Assembly (NCBI RefSeq): GCF_014651615.1
Contig: NZ_BMXF01000006.1
Span: 62,001 to 126,000, forward strand
Source: Persicitalea jodogahamensis
GTDB taxonomy: Bacteria > Bacteroidota > Bacteroidia > Cytophagales > Spirosomataceae
Direction of reading: 5' to 3'
DNA length: 64,000 nucleotides
Below the pieces are notes generated by a model that worked only from the letters and a program-made list of their open reading frames with translations, had not been told where the DNA came from and did not search any database. The translations under genes were made by a program, and so were the position numbers. This document shows, one piece after another, positions 7,910 through 17,841 of the stretch (position 1 is the first letter of the stretch; each line of letters opens with the position of its first letter).

Positions 7910-10900
7910 ATGAAGAAAAAATTTCTAACCGAAGTAAATCGGGCGACAATGCTGGTCTTAATACCATTGATGGTATTAGTGATCGGTATGCATCAAGTCC
8001 GGGCAGCAGAGTCTACCATAAAGGGTACCGTCACTGCACAAGACGACAACTCAGCACTCCCAGGGGTAAGTGTTGTGGTTAAAGGAACCGCCAAAGGAAC
8101 AACAACCGATGTGAACGGAAACTTCAGCCTGGTGGCTGATGAAAATTCCGTCCTGATTTTTAGCTTCATTGGCTATAAGACATTGGAGGTACCGGTGAAT
8201 AACCAAACGACGATCGATGTTCAGCTACAAGTGGATACCGAAACGCTGGAAGAAGTGGTAGTAGTTGGTTATGGCTCGCAGAAGAAGAGTGACATCACCG
8301 GAGCGGTATCTTCGATCAAGTCAGAAGAGTTGACCGCATTTCCTTTGGCAAGTGCCGAACAGGCCTTGCAAGGACGCGCGGCTGGCGTAGTGGTTCAGTC
8401 GAACAACGGCGGTGAGCCAGGCGCGCCGATCAGCATTAAAATCCGGGGCAACACTTCGATCAGCGCCAGCAGCACTCCGCTTATCGTGGTAGATGGTTTT
8501 GTGGGAGCGACCATGCCACAACCTAACGATATAGCCTCTATCGAGGTCTTGAAAGATGCCTCGGCCACCGCGATCTACGGGTCCAGGGGATCGAATGGCG
8601 TAGTGATGGTAACTACCAAAACGGGTAAAAACGGTAAATTGTCCGTTGAGGTAAACTCGAACTACTCCGTCCAGAGTACGGCCAATCGGCTGGATTTGTT
8701 GAACGCCGACGAATTTGCGGCTTACCAAAAAACCATAAATCCCAGTTACGTTCAGGGACCCGCTGATACGGACTGGCAGGATCTGCTGTATCGGCAGGGG
8801 AACACCCAGAACCATCAGTTTTCCTTTTCGGGTGGCAGAGATAATATCAACTTTTACGCTTCCGCCAACTACTTCAAGCAGAACGGGGTGATTGTCAATT
8901 CCGAGTACGAAAAACTAACTTTCCTGTCCAACATCGACGCACAGGTTACGAAAAAACTAAAACTCGGATTCAATCTCTACGGAAATCGCGGCGTGAAGGA
9001 TGGGGTAGCCACTCAATCGACCGGCGAAACGGCCAACGGTGGCGGCGACGATGTAATTTCGCTCATGTTCAGATTTATGCCGGATTTGGGTATCAAGGAT
9101 GCCAACGGCTTGAATACGACCAACTCCATCGGCGACAACATCGACAATCCGTACGCGGTGGCCACCGAAAGTGTGAACAACACCAAAACGGACGAGTACC
9201 GGGCTAACCTGTACGGAAACTACGATATAGCCAAAGGCCTTGCCTTCAAAACTACCGTGGGTTTCAGCACCACCAACCAAACTTTCGGCCTGTTCAGACC
9301 ATCGACCCTGATCATCACCGCTGGTGGCGGAACGGGCGGTAGGGCGAGGATATCGAATTTCAGGAGAACAAACGTACTGAACGAAAACTACCTGACCTAC
9401 AACAAAAGCATCGGGAAAGGCAACCTGTCCCTTCTGGCGGGGTATTCTTATCAGAAAACGGCTACCGAAAGATTTACGGCAGGCGCAACCGGCTTTACTT
9501 CCAATAGTTTCTCTTTCTACAACTTAGGAGGAAGCTCAGTCACGGAAGTACCTACCTCTTCTTTCACAGAACAGGAGATCCAATCTCAGTTCGGAAGAGT
9601 CAACTTCGATTACAATGACAAGTACCTGGTGACGGCTACCGTACGGAGAGACGGAGCATCCAACTTTGCCGCCAATAACAAGTACGCCATTTTCCCATCC
9701 GCCGCTTTGGGATGGAGAATCTCGAACGAGGACTTCCTGAAAAACAACACCAAAATCTCTAACTTAAAACTAAGAGCAAGTTACGGAGTGACGGGCAACC
9801 AGGCTATCGACGCGTATCAGTCTTTGGCCAGATTCGGTACACTCTTCACCGGGATCAACGGGCAGGCTGTCAACGCGGTCGTACCCAATCAATCGGCCAA
9901 CCCTAACCTGAAGTGGGAATCATCCTATCAAACCAACATCGGTTTGGATCTGGGATTGTTCAACAACCGGCTTTCGCTGGCTCTGGACTATTACAACATC
10001 GATACCAAAGACCTGCTTTTGGCGGATCAGAGTCAACCTGAATATCTCGGTTTCCTGACCCTGGCCAGCATCCGAAACATCGGGCAGATCAATAACAAGG
10101 GGTTTGAAGTCACGCTGAATACCAGGAATATAAATAAACCTGATTTCAATTGGTCAACTGACTTTAACTGGTCGACCAACAAAAATACGGTAGTGTCATT
10201 GATTAATGGGATCGATGTGTTCCTGGATGCTTCTCCCGGATATTTCAGTGTGGCCCGAACTCACGTGCTGCGAGAAGGTGAAGCGGCTGGTGTCTTCTGG
10301 GGGTACGAATACCAGGGAGTCTACCAGGGCGATAACCTGCCGGCAGGGACCGCAACTTTTCAGGGAGCCAAGGCGGGGGATCCACTGTTTACCGATGTCG
10401 ATGGGAGCGGTGTCATCACTACCGCTGATCAGAAAATAATTGGAAACCCGAACCCTGATTTCACCATGGGTGTCACCAACAGCTTCACCTATAAAAATTT
10501 CGATCTGAATATCTTCTTCCAGGGTGCTGTTGGGGGGGATGTCTTCAACCTTACCAGAGTACAGCTACTGAACGGAGACTCGAACGGCCTCAGGGATGTA
10601 CTTGATGCCTGGACACCCACCAACACCGATACTGACATACCCCGTGTGGTAGGAAACCGGGGAAGGGAGATTTCTTCCCGCTTTGTGGAAGATGGTAGTT
10701 ACCTGAGATTGAAGAACATCGCCATTGGGTACAACCTGCCCGCCGCATTTGCCCAAAAACTACGGATGGACAACGTCAGGGTATCGGTCAGCGCGCAGAA
10801 CCTGTTCACTTTCACGAAGTACTCCGGCCTGGATCCTGAGGTGAGTTATTTCGGGGCCGGTGGTGGCGACAGCTCATCGGGGAACACGACTCAGGGCTTT

Positions 10901-10960
10901 GATTTCGGCAACTTCCCCACGGTAAGATCCGTGACTTTCAATCTTAATCTGAAATTTTAA
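7910..10960 (+). CDS. SusC/RagA-family TonB-dependent transporter
   Basis: A complete 1,016-residue SusC. The signal peptide ends near VRAAES (about residue 33). A carboxypeptidase-D regulatory-like beta-sandwich follows (about 35-112: IKGTVTAQDDNSALPGVSVV ... FSFIGYKT). Then comes LEEVVVVGYGSQKKSDITGA at the plug entrance, the plug (about 125-235, with IRGNTSISASSTPLIVVDG and DASATAIYGSRGSNGVVMVT), and a long 22-strand barrel ending in LNLKF. It has its own consensus promoter and is 12 bp upstream of its SusD. It imports an oligosaccharide of unknown identity. The unit lacks any recognisable degradative enzyme, so the substrate cannot be inferred directly. Confidence 0.98.
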   Translation: MKKKFLTEVNRATMLVLIPLMVLVIGMHQVRAAESTIKGTVTAQDDNSALPGVSVVVKGTAKGTTTDVNGNFSLVADENSVLIFSFIGYKTLEVPVNNQTTIDVQLQVDTETLEEVVVVGYGSQKKSDITGAVSSIKSEELTAFPLASAEQALQGRAAGVVVQSNNGGEPGAPISIKIRGNTSISASSTPLIVVDGFVGATMPQPNDIASIEVLKDASATAIYGSRGSNGVVMVTTKTGKNGKLSVEVNSNYSVQSTANRLDLLNADEFAAYQKTINPSYVQGPADTDWQDLLYRQGNTQNHQFSFSGGRDNINFYASANYFKQNGVIVNSEYEKLTFLSNIDAQVTKKLKLGFNLYGNRGVKDGVATQSTGETANGGGDDVISLMFRFMPDLGIKDANGLNTTNSIGDNIDNPYAVATESVNNTKTDEYRANLYGNYDIAKGLAFKTTVGFSTTNQTFGLFRPSTLIITAGGGTGGRARISNFRRTNVLNENYLTYNKSIGKGNLSLLAGYSYQKTATERFTAGATGFTSNSFSFYNLGGSSVTEVPTSSFTEQEIQSQFGRVNFDYNDKYLVTATVRRDGASNFAANNKYAIFPSAALGWRISNEDFLKNNTKISNLKLRASYGVTGNQAIDAYQSLARFGTLFTGINGQAVNAVVPNQSANPNLKWESSYQTNIGLDLGLFNNRLSLALDYYNIDTKDLLLADQSQPEYLGFLTLASIRNIGQINNKGFEVTLNTRNINKPDFNWSTDFNWSTNKNTVVSLINGIDVFLDASPGYFSVARTHVLREGEAAGVFWGYEYQGVYQGDNLPAGTATFQGAKAGDPLFTDVDGSGVITTADQKIIGNPNPDFTMGVTNSFTYKNFDLNIFFQGAVGGDVFNLTRVQLLNGDSNGLRDVLDAWTPTNTDTDIPRVVGNRGREISSRFVEDGSYLRLKNIAIGYNLPAAFAQKLRMDNVRVSVSAQNLFTFTKYSGLDPEVSYFGAGGGDSSSGNTTQGFDFGNFPTVRSVTFNLNLKF

Positions 10961-10972
10961 TAAAAAACGAAA

Positions 10973-12517
10973 ATGAAAAAATTTAAGATACTATTCGTAG
11001 CCTTATTGGCGGGGGTGTCAATAGCAGGATGTTCAGACTTGGAAGAAAACCCCGTTGGTTTGTTGGCTCCCGAGAGCTTCTTTACCTCTCTGGATGACAT
11101 ACAAACTGCCGTGAACGGTGCCTACGGGCATATGGAACACCGGTTTTTCATGTCGAGGGAGATGTCCATGTCCCTTATGTTGCGTAGCGACATGGTGGAT
11201 CTCAATGTCAACGTCACCAACCCGGAAAGGGTGCAGTTCAACGATGTGGCCGTTTTGGCCGACAATGCGAACATCGAGGCCTACTGGCCAAAGGCTTATC
11301 AGATTATTGGGGCTGCCAACCAGGCAATTGCGGGAGCCGAAGCCGTAAATGCAGATGCGGCGGCAAAAAACAGAATTGTTGCTCAGGCCTATTTTGCCAG
11401 GGCGTTTGTGTACTTCCACCTGGTCAGGCAGTTTGGGGCGATTCCCTATCTGTCCGAGCCCGTGACGGACATCCAGGCGGCATCCTCTATAAGCAAGACT
11501 CCGGCGGCTGAGGTATATGCCAATATCATCGCCGACCTGCAGTTTGCTAAAGAATGGTTGCCAAACACGCAGGTTTCAAGAGCCATACCTGCCAAATCAG
11601 CGGCTAGTGCGTATCTGGCAGATGTGTACCTGACTACGGGGGATTATCAAAAAGCCTACGCCGAAGCCAAAGAAATCATAAGCAGAGAACAAACGTACAA
11701 TCTGGGGCTGGAATCCGATTTTCAGAACTTGTTTGATGTCACCAAAACAGATGCTTCAAAAGAACCTATTTTTGTGATCGACTTCATCGGACAGTCGGAT
11801 GGAGATCAGGGCCGGGATTATCAGGCGGCTTTTACAGGTATCAGAGCCGACGACCAGTACGGGTACGGTGGCGGATGGTCCGTTTTAGTCCCATCGCTAC
11901 GTGTTTACAACACATGGGACGGTCGGGATTACAGAAAAGCGGTTAGCCTGGATACTACCGGGGTTTTCAATGGTAAGGTTGAACCCTACACGAATTTTAC
12001 GAAGTTTTACTCTGCCGGGGACAATCGTCCGCACATTGCCAAATACACCCGCAAAGCCGGGGCTGCTTTAAACGGAAATGGTAGGAATACGAAAAGCAAC
12101 TACATCATGATGCGTTACGCAGAAGTGCTGTTGATTGCCGCTGAAGCATTAAACGAAACTACCCCGGGATCAGCAGAGGCCGCCGGTTATGTCAACCGGG
12201 TTCGGGCAAGAGCCAGGGCCGGCGCAGCGGGTAAGCCTTCAAGAAGCTACCCGGCCGATGTGGCTGCTGGTTTGAGCAAAGATGTTTTTACAGCTATGGT
12301 GCTGGAAGAACGCAAATGGGAGCTGGCCTTCGAGTTTAAAAGGTGGTATGACATTGCCAGAAGAAAATTGGCTGATGGGCCCAACGGTGTATTCAGTGCT
12401 TCCGGCCTGGAAGGGGCCAAGCCAAAGTTCCAGTCGAACCGGGATTACTTATTCCCTTTGCCCGCCAATGAGTTGGTGAGGAATAAAAATCTGGCTCCTC
12501 AGAACCCGGGATACTAA
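10973..12517 (+). CDS. SusD/RagB-family glycan-binding lipoprotein
   Basis: This is a 514-residue lipoprotein with lipobox SIAGC (Cys20). SusD marks are FTSLDDIQTAVNGAYG near the N-terminus, IVAQAYFARAFVYFHLVRQFG (TPR-like core), MMRYAEVLLIAAEALNE, the EERKWELAFEFKRWYDIARR block and the terminal LFPLPANELVRNKNLAPQNPGY. It pairs with the SusC 12 bp upstream. A 12-bp hairpin follows it (12537-12580) before the bicupin gene, which may reduce expression of what follows relative to susCD. Ligand unknown. Confidence 0.97.
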   Translation: MKKFKILFVALLAGVSIAGCSDLEENPVGLLAPESFFTSLDDIQTAVNGAYGHMEHRFFMSREMSMSLMLRSDMVDLNVNVTNPERVQFNDVAVLADNANIEAYWPKAYQIIGAANQAIAGAEAVNADAAAKNRIVAQAYFARAFVYFHLVRQFGAIPYLSEPVTDIQAASSISKTPAAEVYANIIADLQFAKEWLPNTQVSRAIPAKSAASAYLADVYLTTGDYQKAYAEAKEIISREQTYNLGLESDFQNLFDVTKTDASKEPIFVIDFIGQSDGDQGRDYQAAFTGIRADDQYGYGGGWSVLVPSLRVYNTWDGRDYRKAVSLDTTGVFNGKVEPYTNFTKFYSAGDNRPHIAKYTRKAGAALNGNGRNTKSNYIMMRYAEVLLIAAEALNETTPGSAEAAGYVNRVRARARAGAAGKPSRSYPADVAAGLSKDVFTAMVLEERKWELAFEFKRWYDIARRKLADGPNGVFSASGLEGAKPKFQSNRDYLFPLPANELVRNKNLAPQNPGY

Positions 12518-12536
12518 GCTTGAGTTGCAATAATTT

Positions 12537-12580
12537 TTGAAGCGTTTTGTTGGCTGTTTTTTGTCAATAAAACGCTTCAA
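12537..12580 (+). promoter_or_regulatory. Intercistronic hairpin between susD and the bicupin gene
   Basis: A 12-bp perfect inverted repeat (TTGAAGCGTTTT at 12537-12548, AAAACGCTTCAA at 12569-12580) with a 20-nt loop that contains a TTTTTT run. There is no T tract right after the right arm, so it is more likely an mRNA stabiliser or a leaky attenuator than a full terminator. Confidence 0.55.
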
Positions 12581-12609
12581 ATAATGGATAACCAAAAAAC
12601 TAAGAAATA

Positions 12610-13440
12610 ATGAAAGCAAGACTCAATTTGATAGCCATTTCGGTAGCACTACTGTCGTCTGTACTGGGTGTTGCCCAGGAAATTCAGGTAGAAAATCTAT
12701 CCACGAAGTTGGCACCCAATACGAAACAGTACAGCAAAACGATACTAGAAAACGAAATCGGGGGCGTTGAAGTCACCCAGATCTCGATAACGGGAAATGC
12801 CATAAAGAAAGAAATTCAGGACGACGGCTATCGGAACGTTTACCTCTTTGTAAAAGGCCACGGTACTGTTACAGCCAATAAAGAGAAATTTGATATTGTG
12901 CCGGAAACTGTACTGGTTCAGAACGCGATAAAAAACGTAGCAATCAAGGCCGGGCAAAGCGACACACTCCATTTTTTGAAAATATCGAGCAAGTTGACCG
13001 AACAGGACAAGCTCGACTTGAAGACGTTCCCGAAGGAAAATACCCAGAAAATATATTTCAAAAAATTCACGGACTGCGAAGCCTATACTGAACCGATCAA
13101 GAGCCCGAATACAGTGAGCCGGACGATCTTTCCTAATAAATACATTCCAAGGATTGCAATGGGGACCGTTCAGGCCAGCGGCCCCGACAAGGTCGATCCG
13201 CACGAACACGCCATGCTGGAACAATTGTTCCTGGGCCTGGCCGGCAATGACATCACGGTGTCTGCCGATGATGCCAAAGCAAACCTGCCGGAATACTCCC
13301 TCCTGCATATTCCTTTGGGGTCAAGCCATGGGGTGAAAGTTGACCAGGGAAAAGAAATGTACTACATCTGGATGGATTTCTTTTTGGACAAAAAGGGAGA
13401 GGAATGGCTGAAGACGCATAATACGATTAAAAAGCCTTAG
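12610..13440 (+). CDS. Exported bicupin protein of unknown function
   Basis: The 276-residue protein has a signal peptide ending near VLGVAQ (about residue 22) and no lipobox. Two cupin-like halves can be read. The first (about 50-125, VYLFVKGHGTVTANKEKF) lacks metal ligands. The second (about 180-260) has a complete site: H198 and H200 in DPHEH, E204, and H240 in PLGSSHGV, the 3-His/1-Glu arrangement of metal cupins. It lies 92 bp after susD behind a hairpin and before the HTCS regulator, so it belongs to this locus. A role as a periplasmic sugar-acid isomerase, lyase or binding protein is possible but nothing in the sequence decides it. I do not recognise a named family. Confidence 0.8.
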   Translation: MKARLNLIAISVALLSSVLGVAQEIQVENLSTKLAPNTKQYSKTILENEIGGVEVTQISITGNAIKKEIQDDGYRNVYLFVKGHGTVTANKEKFDIVPETVLVQNAIKNVAIKAGQSDTLHFLKISSKLTEQDKLDLKTFPKENTQKIYFKKFTDCEAYTEPIKSPNTVSRTIFPNKYIPRIAMGTVQASGPDKVDPHEHAMLEQLFLGLAGNDITVSADDAKANLPEYSLLHIPLGSSHGVKVDQGKEMYYIWMDFFLDKKGEEWLKTHNTIKKP

Positions 13441-13652
13441 GCGGTCTGTGCAAGCTTATATGAGCGCGCACTTTTCTTTATGGGAATTTCAGGAAATGAC
13501 CGAAGAATCAATGGGAAGGAGAGTGCGCCTTTTGACCTGTTGAATGCAAAGTTGGCAGAAAAACTACTAGCAAGAAGGCCCGCCCGGGTAGAAGCTGACA
13601 GTAGTTTTGCCTGCGTTCGGGTCTTTTAGATAGGACAGGCTGTCCAAGCTTC

Positions 13653-16600
13653 GTGCGATGCGAGCCCAGGTGTCGATGGGCTTTTGCTGCTTCGCCAGTC
13701 AACTACCAGGTCTGCCTTTTGCAAAAAATCATTCACATATTCGTTTTGGCAGCAGCGCTTCTCCGGGCTGCTTACCCGATTTATGGCCAAACGCCAGAGC
13801 GGTACCTGGTTTCGGAAGAAGAATGGCTGCCCAATCGCACGATCAACTCTATTTTTCAGGATGCGGAAGGGCTGCTCTGGGTCGGGACGGGGTCGGGCCT
13901 GTACCGTTACGATGGTTTTCAGGTGAAGCATTTCGCCACGCATCCCAAAAAAACGAATACGCTCTTTACGAACCGGGTGACTGACCTTGGCCAGGACGCT
14001 CAAGGAAACCTGCTGGTATCGATGGAAAGCGGATTGAGCCTGTTTAATTCCAAGACAGAGACTTTTTCGACGCTTTCCAGGAACATAGAGAACTTCGAGC
14101 AATTGCGATTGACAGCCCGTGGCAATGCCTGGATCAAGGCAGGCCGCTCTCGCCTCTATCGCTTGTCATATAATGCTGCTGCTACCGAGTCTAATGTTTC
14201 CCTGCAGTCGGGGGTGAAAAACTACCCCGACTTTGCAAAGACTGTGGGGGAAATCCGTGATTATTCGGGATGGGGCAAACGTGACTTACTGATCGGGGCT
14301 TCCCTGGGCCTTTTCCGCTTCGATCCGGTAGCGCAGAAGCTTCACTCACTCCGCTTCGATCATCCCGTAACGGTACTGAAAGTACTACAAAGCGGCCGCC
14401 TCCTCATCGGGACGCAGAACGACGGACTTTTTGAAGTCAAGATCGAGAAGGATTCGGTCTCGGTGGTTCGGCAGTTTCGTTTCGGAAGCCACGAAATACC
14501 GGGTAGCGACCAAATTACCTCCCTTTCTGAAGGCCCGCATGGAAAAATATTGGTGAGCACCCTCCGGGCTTACTACCTGGCCCATGATGGAAGTTCACCA
14601 CTCGATTTCCGCACGCCGGGCAACGCTGCGGAACTCTTAAAGGACAATAATGTCAGGGCCACTTACATCGACCGCACCGGGGTCATGTGGATAGGCACAC
14701 TGCGAGGACTCCTGAAAATACGACCAGCGGCTCTGCTGAGCGAACGAATCCGAATTGAAACCCCGGGCTATCTTCCCGTTAATCAAAGAATTAATACGCT
14801 CTTTAAAGAAAATGAAAATCGTTTCTGGCTGAAAACCAAAGACGATGGAGCGTTTTTATTTGATCCGGTCGTTGAAAAATTCACCCGGCTGGCATTGCCT
14901 GAAACCGTTAGCTGTTTCGATAAGTCTGAAAAGGGGTACATGCTGGCCTACGGCGCGAATCGCGTCTTTCGAGTGGATGCGACGCTCCCTCAGCCTCGGT
15001 TGACGGAAGTAATGACGAGCAGCCAGGATATCTGGTGTGGACTGGAAATCAGCCCCGGCGAATGGTGGTTCGGGTGTGTCCGGGGCGGGTTACTCGCTTA
15101 CAGCGACTCGGGTGAAATGCTGTACGGAAATCTGCTCGACAGAGTCAACCAGCAGTTCGACAGGGTGTCCACCATTTATGTGATGATGCGCGATAGCGAG
15201 CAGAATGTCTGGATTGGCTCCCGAGGCGACGGCCTGCTGCGCATCAGCCTACGGACGGGTGAAACAAAAAAATATTCAGGCATGAAGCGTGCGGGTAGTA
15301 TCTCGCGCCGCATTCTGCATCTAAAAGAAGACTCGCAAGGTCGGATCTGGGTGGCTACCCGGGAAGGTGGATTGTATCTGTACGATGCCGAGAGGGATAG
15401 TTTTCGTCAATTTACCACTGCGCATGGCTTGCCCTCCAACGTGGTTTGTGCCATTGGTGAGGATGAAGCTCAGCACATCATAGTCAGCACGGATAATGGC
15501 CTGGCTGTGTATCAGGAAAGCAATCCGGTGGCATTTCAGGCGTACGATCAGCACGACGGGATTGAGTTCACCGACTTCTCATTCCGGTCCGTAGCTGAGA
15601 CAAAAGACGGAGTCGTATATTTTGGCAACAGCAACGGTTTATACCAGGTAAAGCTGGTTGGGATGCCTGAATCTGGTTCTGCTCGGCCAGACGATACCCG
15701 TCCCGGTTTTCATTGGTCGTCCTTCCGGGTTGTACGTAACGAGAGGAGCCGCCAGCAACTCGCTGACCGCAACAACTATCTGCTTGAATACGATGCCCAA
15801 TCGGGCATATTGCTGAATTCGGACGAAAATAGCTTTGAGCTGACCTTTTCGCTCCTCGACTTTACCGATCCTTCTAAAAACGCCTACGCCTACCGGTTGA
15901 AAGGGCATCGTGACGAATGGAAATACATTCTGGATGGAGAACCGCGCGTCTATTTTCACGACTTGCCCCCCGGCTCATATGAATTGGAGGTTAGAACTGC
16001 CGATAATCATGGACGCTGGTCAGAAACTATTCATTCCCTCAAAATCGCCGTTTCGCCTCCCTTCTGGCTTAGTCTGCCTGCTTATTTACTCTATGCCCTG
16101 CTCCTGATGGCATTGGGGTTTCTGACCTATCGGCTCTTCCACCGCATGAACCGTCTGAAGGCCCGGTTGGCCGAGGAGGTGCAAATCGTGGCGCTTCAGG
16201 ACCAGCAAATGATCTATTTCTCCGATCTCTCACACGAAATAAAGAATCGTCTGTCTATGATTTTGGGGCCGCTGGAGAAAGCCCTGTCGGGTAAAAAAGT
16301 CAATCAGGCGGTACTTAACAACCTTTATGAACAAACCCTCCGGTTGAAAAGGATTTCCGACCAGATTATGAATTTGCGGAAGAATGAAGCCGGGGAGTTT
16401 CTGCTGGAAGTCAGTGAAGGATCCGTTTTTGAAGTTCTGGAACGACTCTGCCAGGAAACCGAACCGCTAGCCATCGTGCGCGACATCCGGCTGCACTATA
16501 CCTTCGGAGCTGAGCCTAAAAACACCTGGTTTGATGAGGAAGTGATTGAAATCATTCTGCTCAATCTGCTCAACAATGCGATCAAATATACGCCCTCAGG

Positions 16601-17789
16601 CGGCACCGTGCGCGTGACTGGCGAGGTACTTACGCTCGATAAATCGGACCTCCCGGCGGAGGCACCCGATGCGGGTCAATACCTCAAATGTACGGTCAAC
16701 GACACGGGGATCGGTATTCCCGCAGCAGAAGTCAGGAACCTGTTCGACCGCTTTTACCGGGCCAGCAATGCTAAGCAGCAGAGCCGACGCGTTGGGGCGG
16801 GGATCGGGCTCGACATGGTGGCGAGGCTTATCAGCAAACACCGGGGATTCATCGACATCAACAGCCAGGAAGGCGATGGTACGCAAGTGGAGCTTTACCT
16901 GCCCGTCGAGAAAAAGCACTTCAACCTGAATGAGGTGAAACTGTCGGGGCAGTCGGTTCCTATTCTCGAAAAAAAATCTATTGCTCCCCCCGAATCTCCG
17001 ATAGAGTCCAACACCAGTAAAGCCAAAGTACTCCTCGTAGATGACGACCCGGACTTGCTGGAGTACCTCGACGAAAGCCTGGATCCGTATTTCGAGACCC
17101 GTCTGGCATCTGATGGTGAGGAAGCCTGGAATATTCTGCTGAACCAGCCCATAGACTTAATCATTAGTGACTTGTCGATGCCGGGTATGAATGGCCTGGA
17201 ACTCCTGCAACATTTGAAACGCAATGAAGAATTAAAGCACATCCCCTTCATCATCCTGACGGGTCGCAATTCAGAGGCACAGAAGCTGATATGCCTGCAA
17301 AATGGCGTGGACGACTTCATCGACAAACCCTTCAGCCTGAATTTAATTATCTGGCGGGCCAGAAACCTGATCGACAGCCGGCGGTTGCTACGCTCTCAGT
17401 TTGGCCGCACGATCACAGTCGAGCCTTCGCTCGAGAATGAAAAGTCGGCCAATGAATTATTCATCGAGCAGGTAGTAAGTTTGATTGAAGAAAATATGAA
17501 AAATAAGCTGTTAAGCGTAGAGTTTCTGGCGGAGCAGTGTGCTATGAGTCGTGCTACTTTTTACCGGAAAATGGAAAGCCTGCTCGACCAGCCGCCTTCG
17601 GTTTTCATTCGAACGTATCGCCTGAAAAAAGCAGCCAAAATGTTGCAAAGCGGCAACTACTACGTGGCCGAAGTAGCCTACCAGACCGGATTCAGCAATC
17701 CCAAGTACTTCTCCAAATGCTTTCAGAAAGAATTTGGCTCCACACCGACGGAGTACATTAAGACGCTCGCGGATGCTCATTCAAATTGA
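13653..17789 (+). CDS. Hybrid two-component system sensor/regulator (HTCS)
   Basis: A single protein of up to 1,378 residues joins sensor, kinase and transcription factor. In order: signal peptide ending PIYGQ (about 24-46); two seven-bladed Reg_prop propellers (about 48-690, repeats such as DAEGLLWVGTGSGLYRYDGF and DSQGRIWVATREGGLYLYD); a Y_Y_Y domain (about 700-800); one membrane helix (about 803-826); HisKA with H861 in SHEIKNRLS; HATPase_c (about 945-1085, NLLNNAIKYTPSGG, GIGL); a receiver (about 1123-1240, acidic DDD and phospho-acceptor D1173); and an AraC-type DNA-binding domain (about 1265-1378). HTCS proteins sense periplasmic oligosaccharide and activate their own PUL. The start is uncertain: GTG at 13653, or TTG at 13719, which puts the signal peptide at the N-terminus and seems better. 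Confidence 0.96.
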   Translation: MRCEPRCRWAFAASPVNYQVCLLQKIIHIFVLAAALLRAAYPIYGQTPERYLVSEEEWLPNRTINSIFQDAEGLLWVGTGSGLYRYDGFQVKHFATHPKKTNTLFTNRVTDLGQDAQGNLLVSMESGLSLFNSKTETFSTLSRNIENFEQLRLTARGNAWIKAGRSRLYRLSYNAAATESNVSLQSGVKNYPDFAKTVGEIRDYSGWGKRDLLIGASLGLFRFDPVAQKLHSLRFDHPVTVLKVLQSGRLLIGTQNDGLFEVKIEKDSVSVVRQFRFGSHEIPGSDQITSLSEGPHGKILVSTLRAYYLAHDGSSPLDFRTPGNAAELLKDNNVRATYIDRTGVMWIGTLRGLLKIRPAALLSERIRIETPGYLPVNQRINTLFKENENRFWLKTKDDGAFLFDPVVEKFTRLALPETVSCFDKSEKGYMLAYGANRVFRVDATLPQPRLTEVMTSSQDIWCGLEISPGEWWFGCVRGGLLAYSDSGEMLYGNLLDRVNQQFDRVSTIYVMMRDSEQNVWIGSRGDGLLRISLRTGETKKYSGMKRAGSISRRILHLKEDSQGRIWVATREGGLYLYDAERDSFRQFTTAHGLPSNVVCAIGEDEAQHIIVSTDNGLAVYQESNPVAFQAYDQHDGIEFTDFSFRSVAETKDGVVYFGNSNGLYQVKLVGMPESGSARPDDTRPGFHWSSFRVVRNERSRQQLADRNNYLLEYDAQSGILLNSDENSFELTFSLLDFTDPSKNAYAYRLKGHRDEWKYILDGEPRVYFHDLPPGSYELEVRTADNHGRWSETIHSLKIAVSPPFWLSLPAYLLYALLLMALGFLTYRLFHRMNRLKARLAEEVQIVALQDQQMIYFSDLSHEIKNRLSMILGPLEKALSGKKVNQAVLNNLYEQTLRLKRISDQIMNLRKNEAGEFLLEVSEGSVFEVLERLCQETEPLAIVRDIRLHYTFGAEPKNTWFDEEVIEIILLNLLNNAIKYTPSGGTVRVTGEVLTLDKSDLPAEAPDAGQYLKCTVNDTGIGIPAAEVRNLFDRFYRASNAKQQSRRVGAGIGLDMVARLISKHRGFIDINSQEGDGTQVELYLPVEKKHFNLNEVKLSGQSVPILEKKSIAPPESPIESNTSKAKVLLVDDDPDLLEYLDESLDPYFETRLASDGEEAWNILLNQPIDLIISDLSMPGMNGLELLQHLKRNEELKHIPFIILTGRNSEAQKLICLQNGVDDFIDKPFSLNLIIWRARNLIDSRRLLRSQFGRTITVEPSLENEKSANELFIEQVVSLIEENMKNKLLSVEFLAEQCAMSRATFYRKMESLLDQPPSVFIRTYRLKKAAKMLQSGNYYVAEVAYQTGFSNPKYFSKCFQKEFGSTPTEYIKTLADAHSN

Positions 17790-17841
17790 TAAAGGGGAAG
17801 AAAAATTGTACACTCATATTGGCTTTCAGGCCACAATCAGG

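Noticed and set aside
13441-13652. A promoter or small gene between the bicupin and the HTCS
   Set aside because: No TANNTTTG with a spaced TTTG and no coding signal; a short GGACA-GGC-TGTCC palindrome at 13633-13645 is too small to call.
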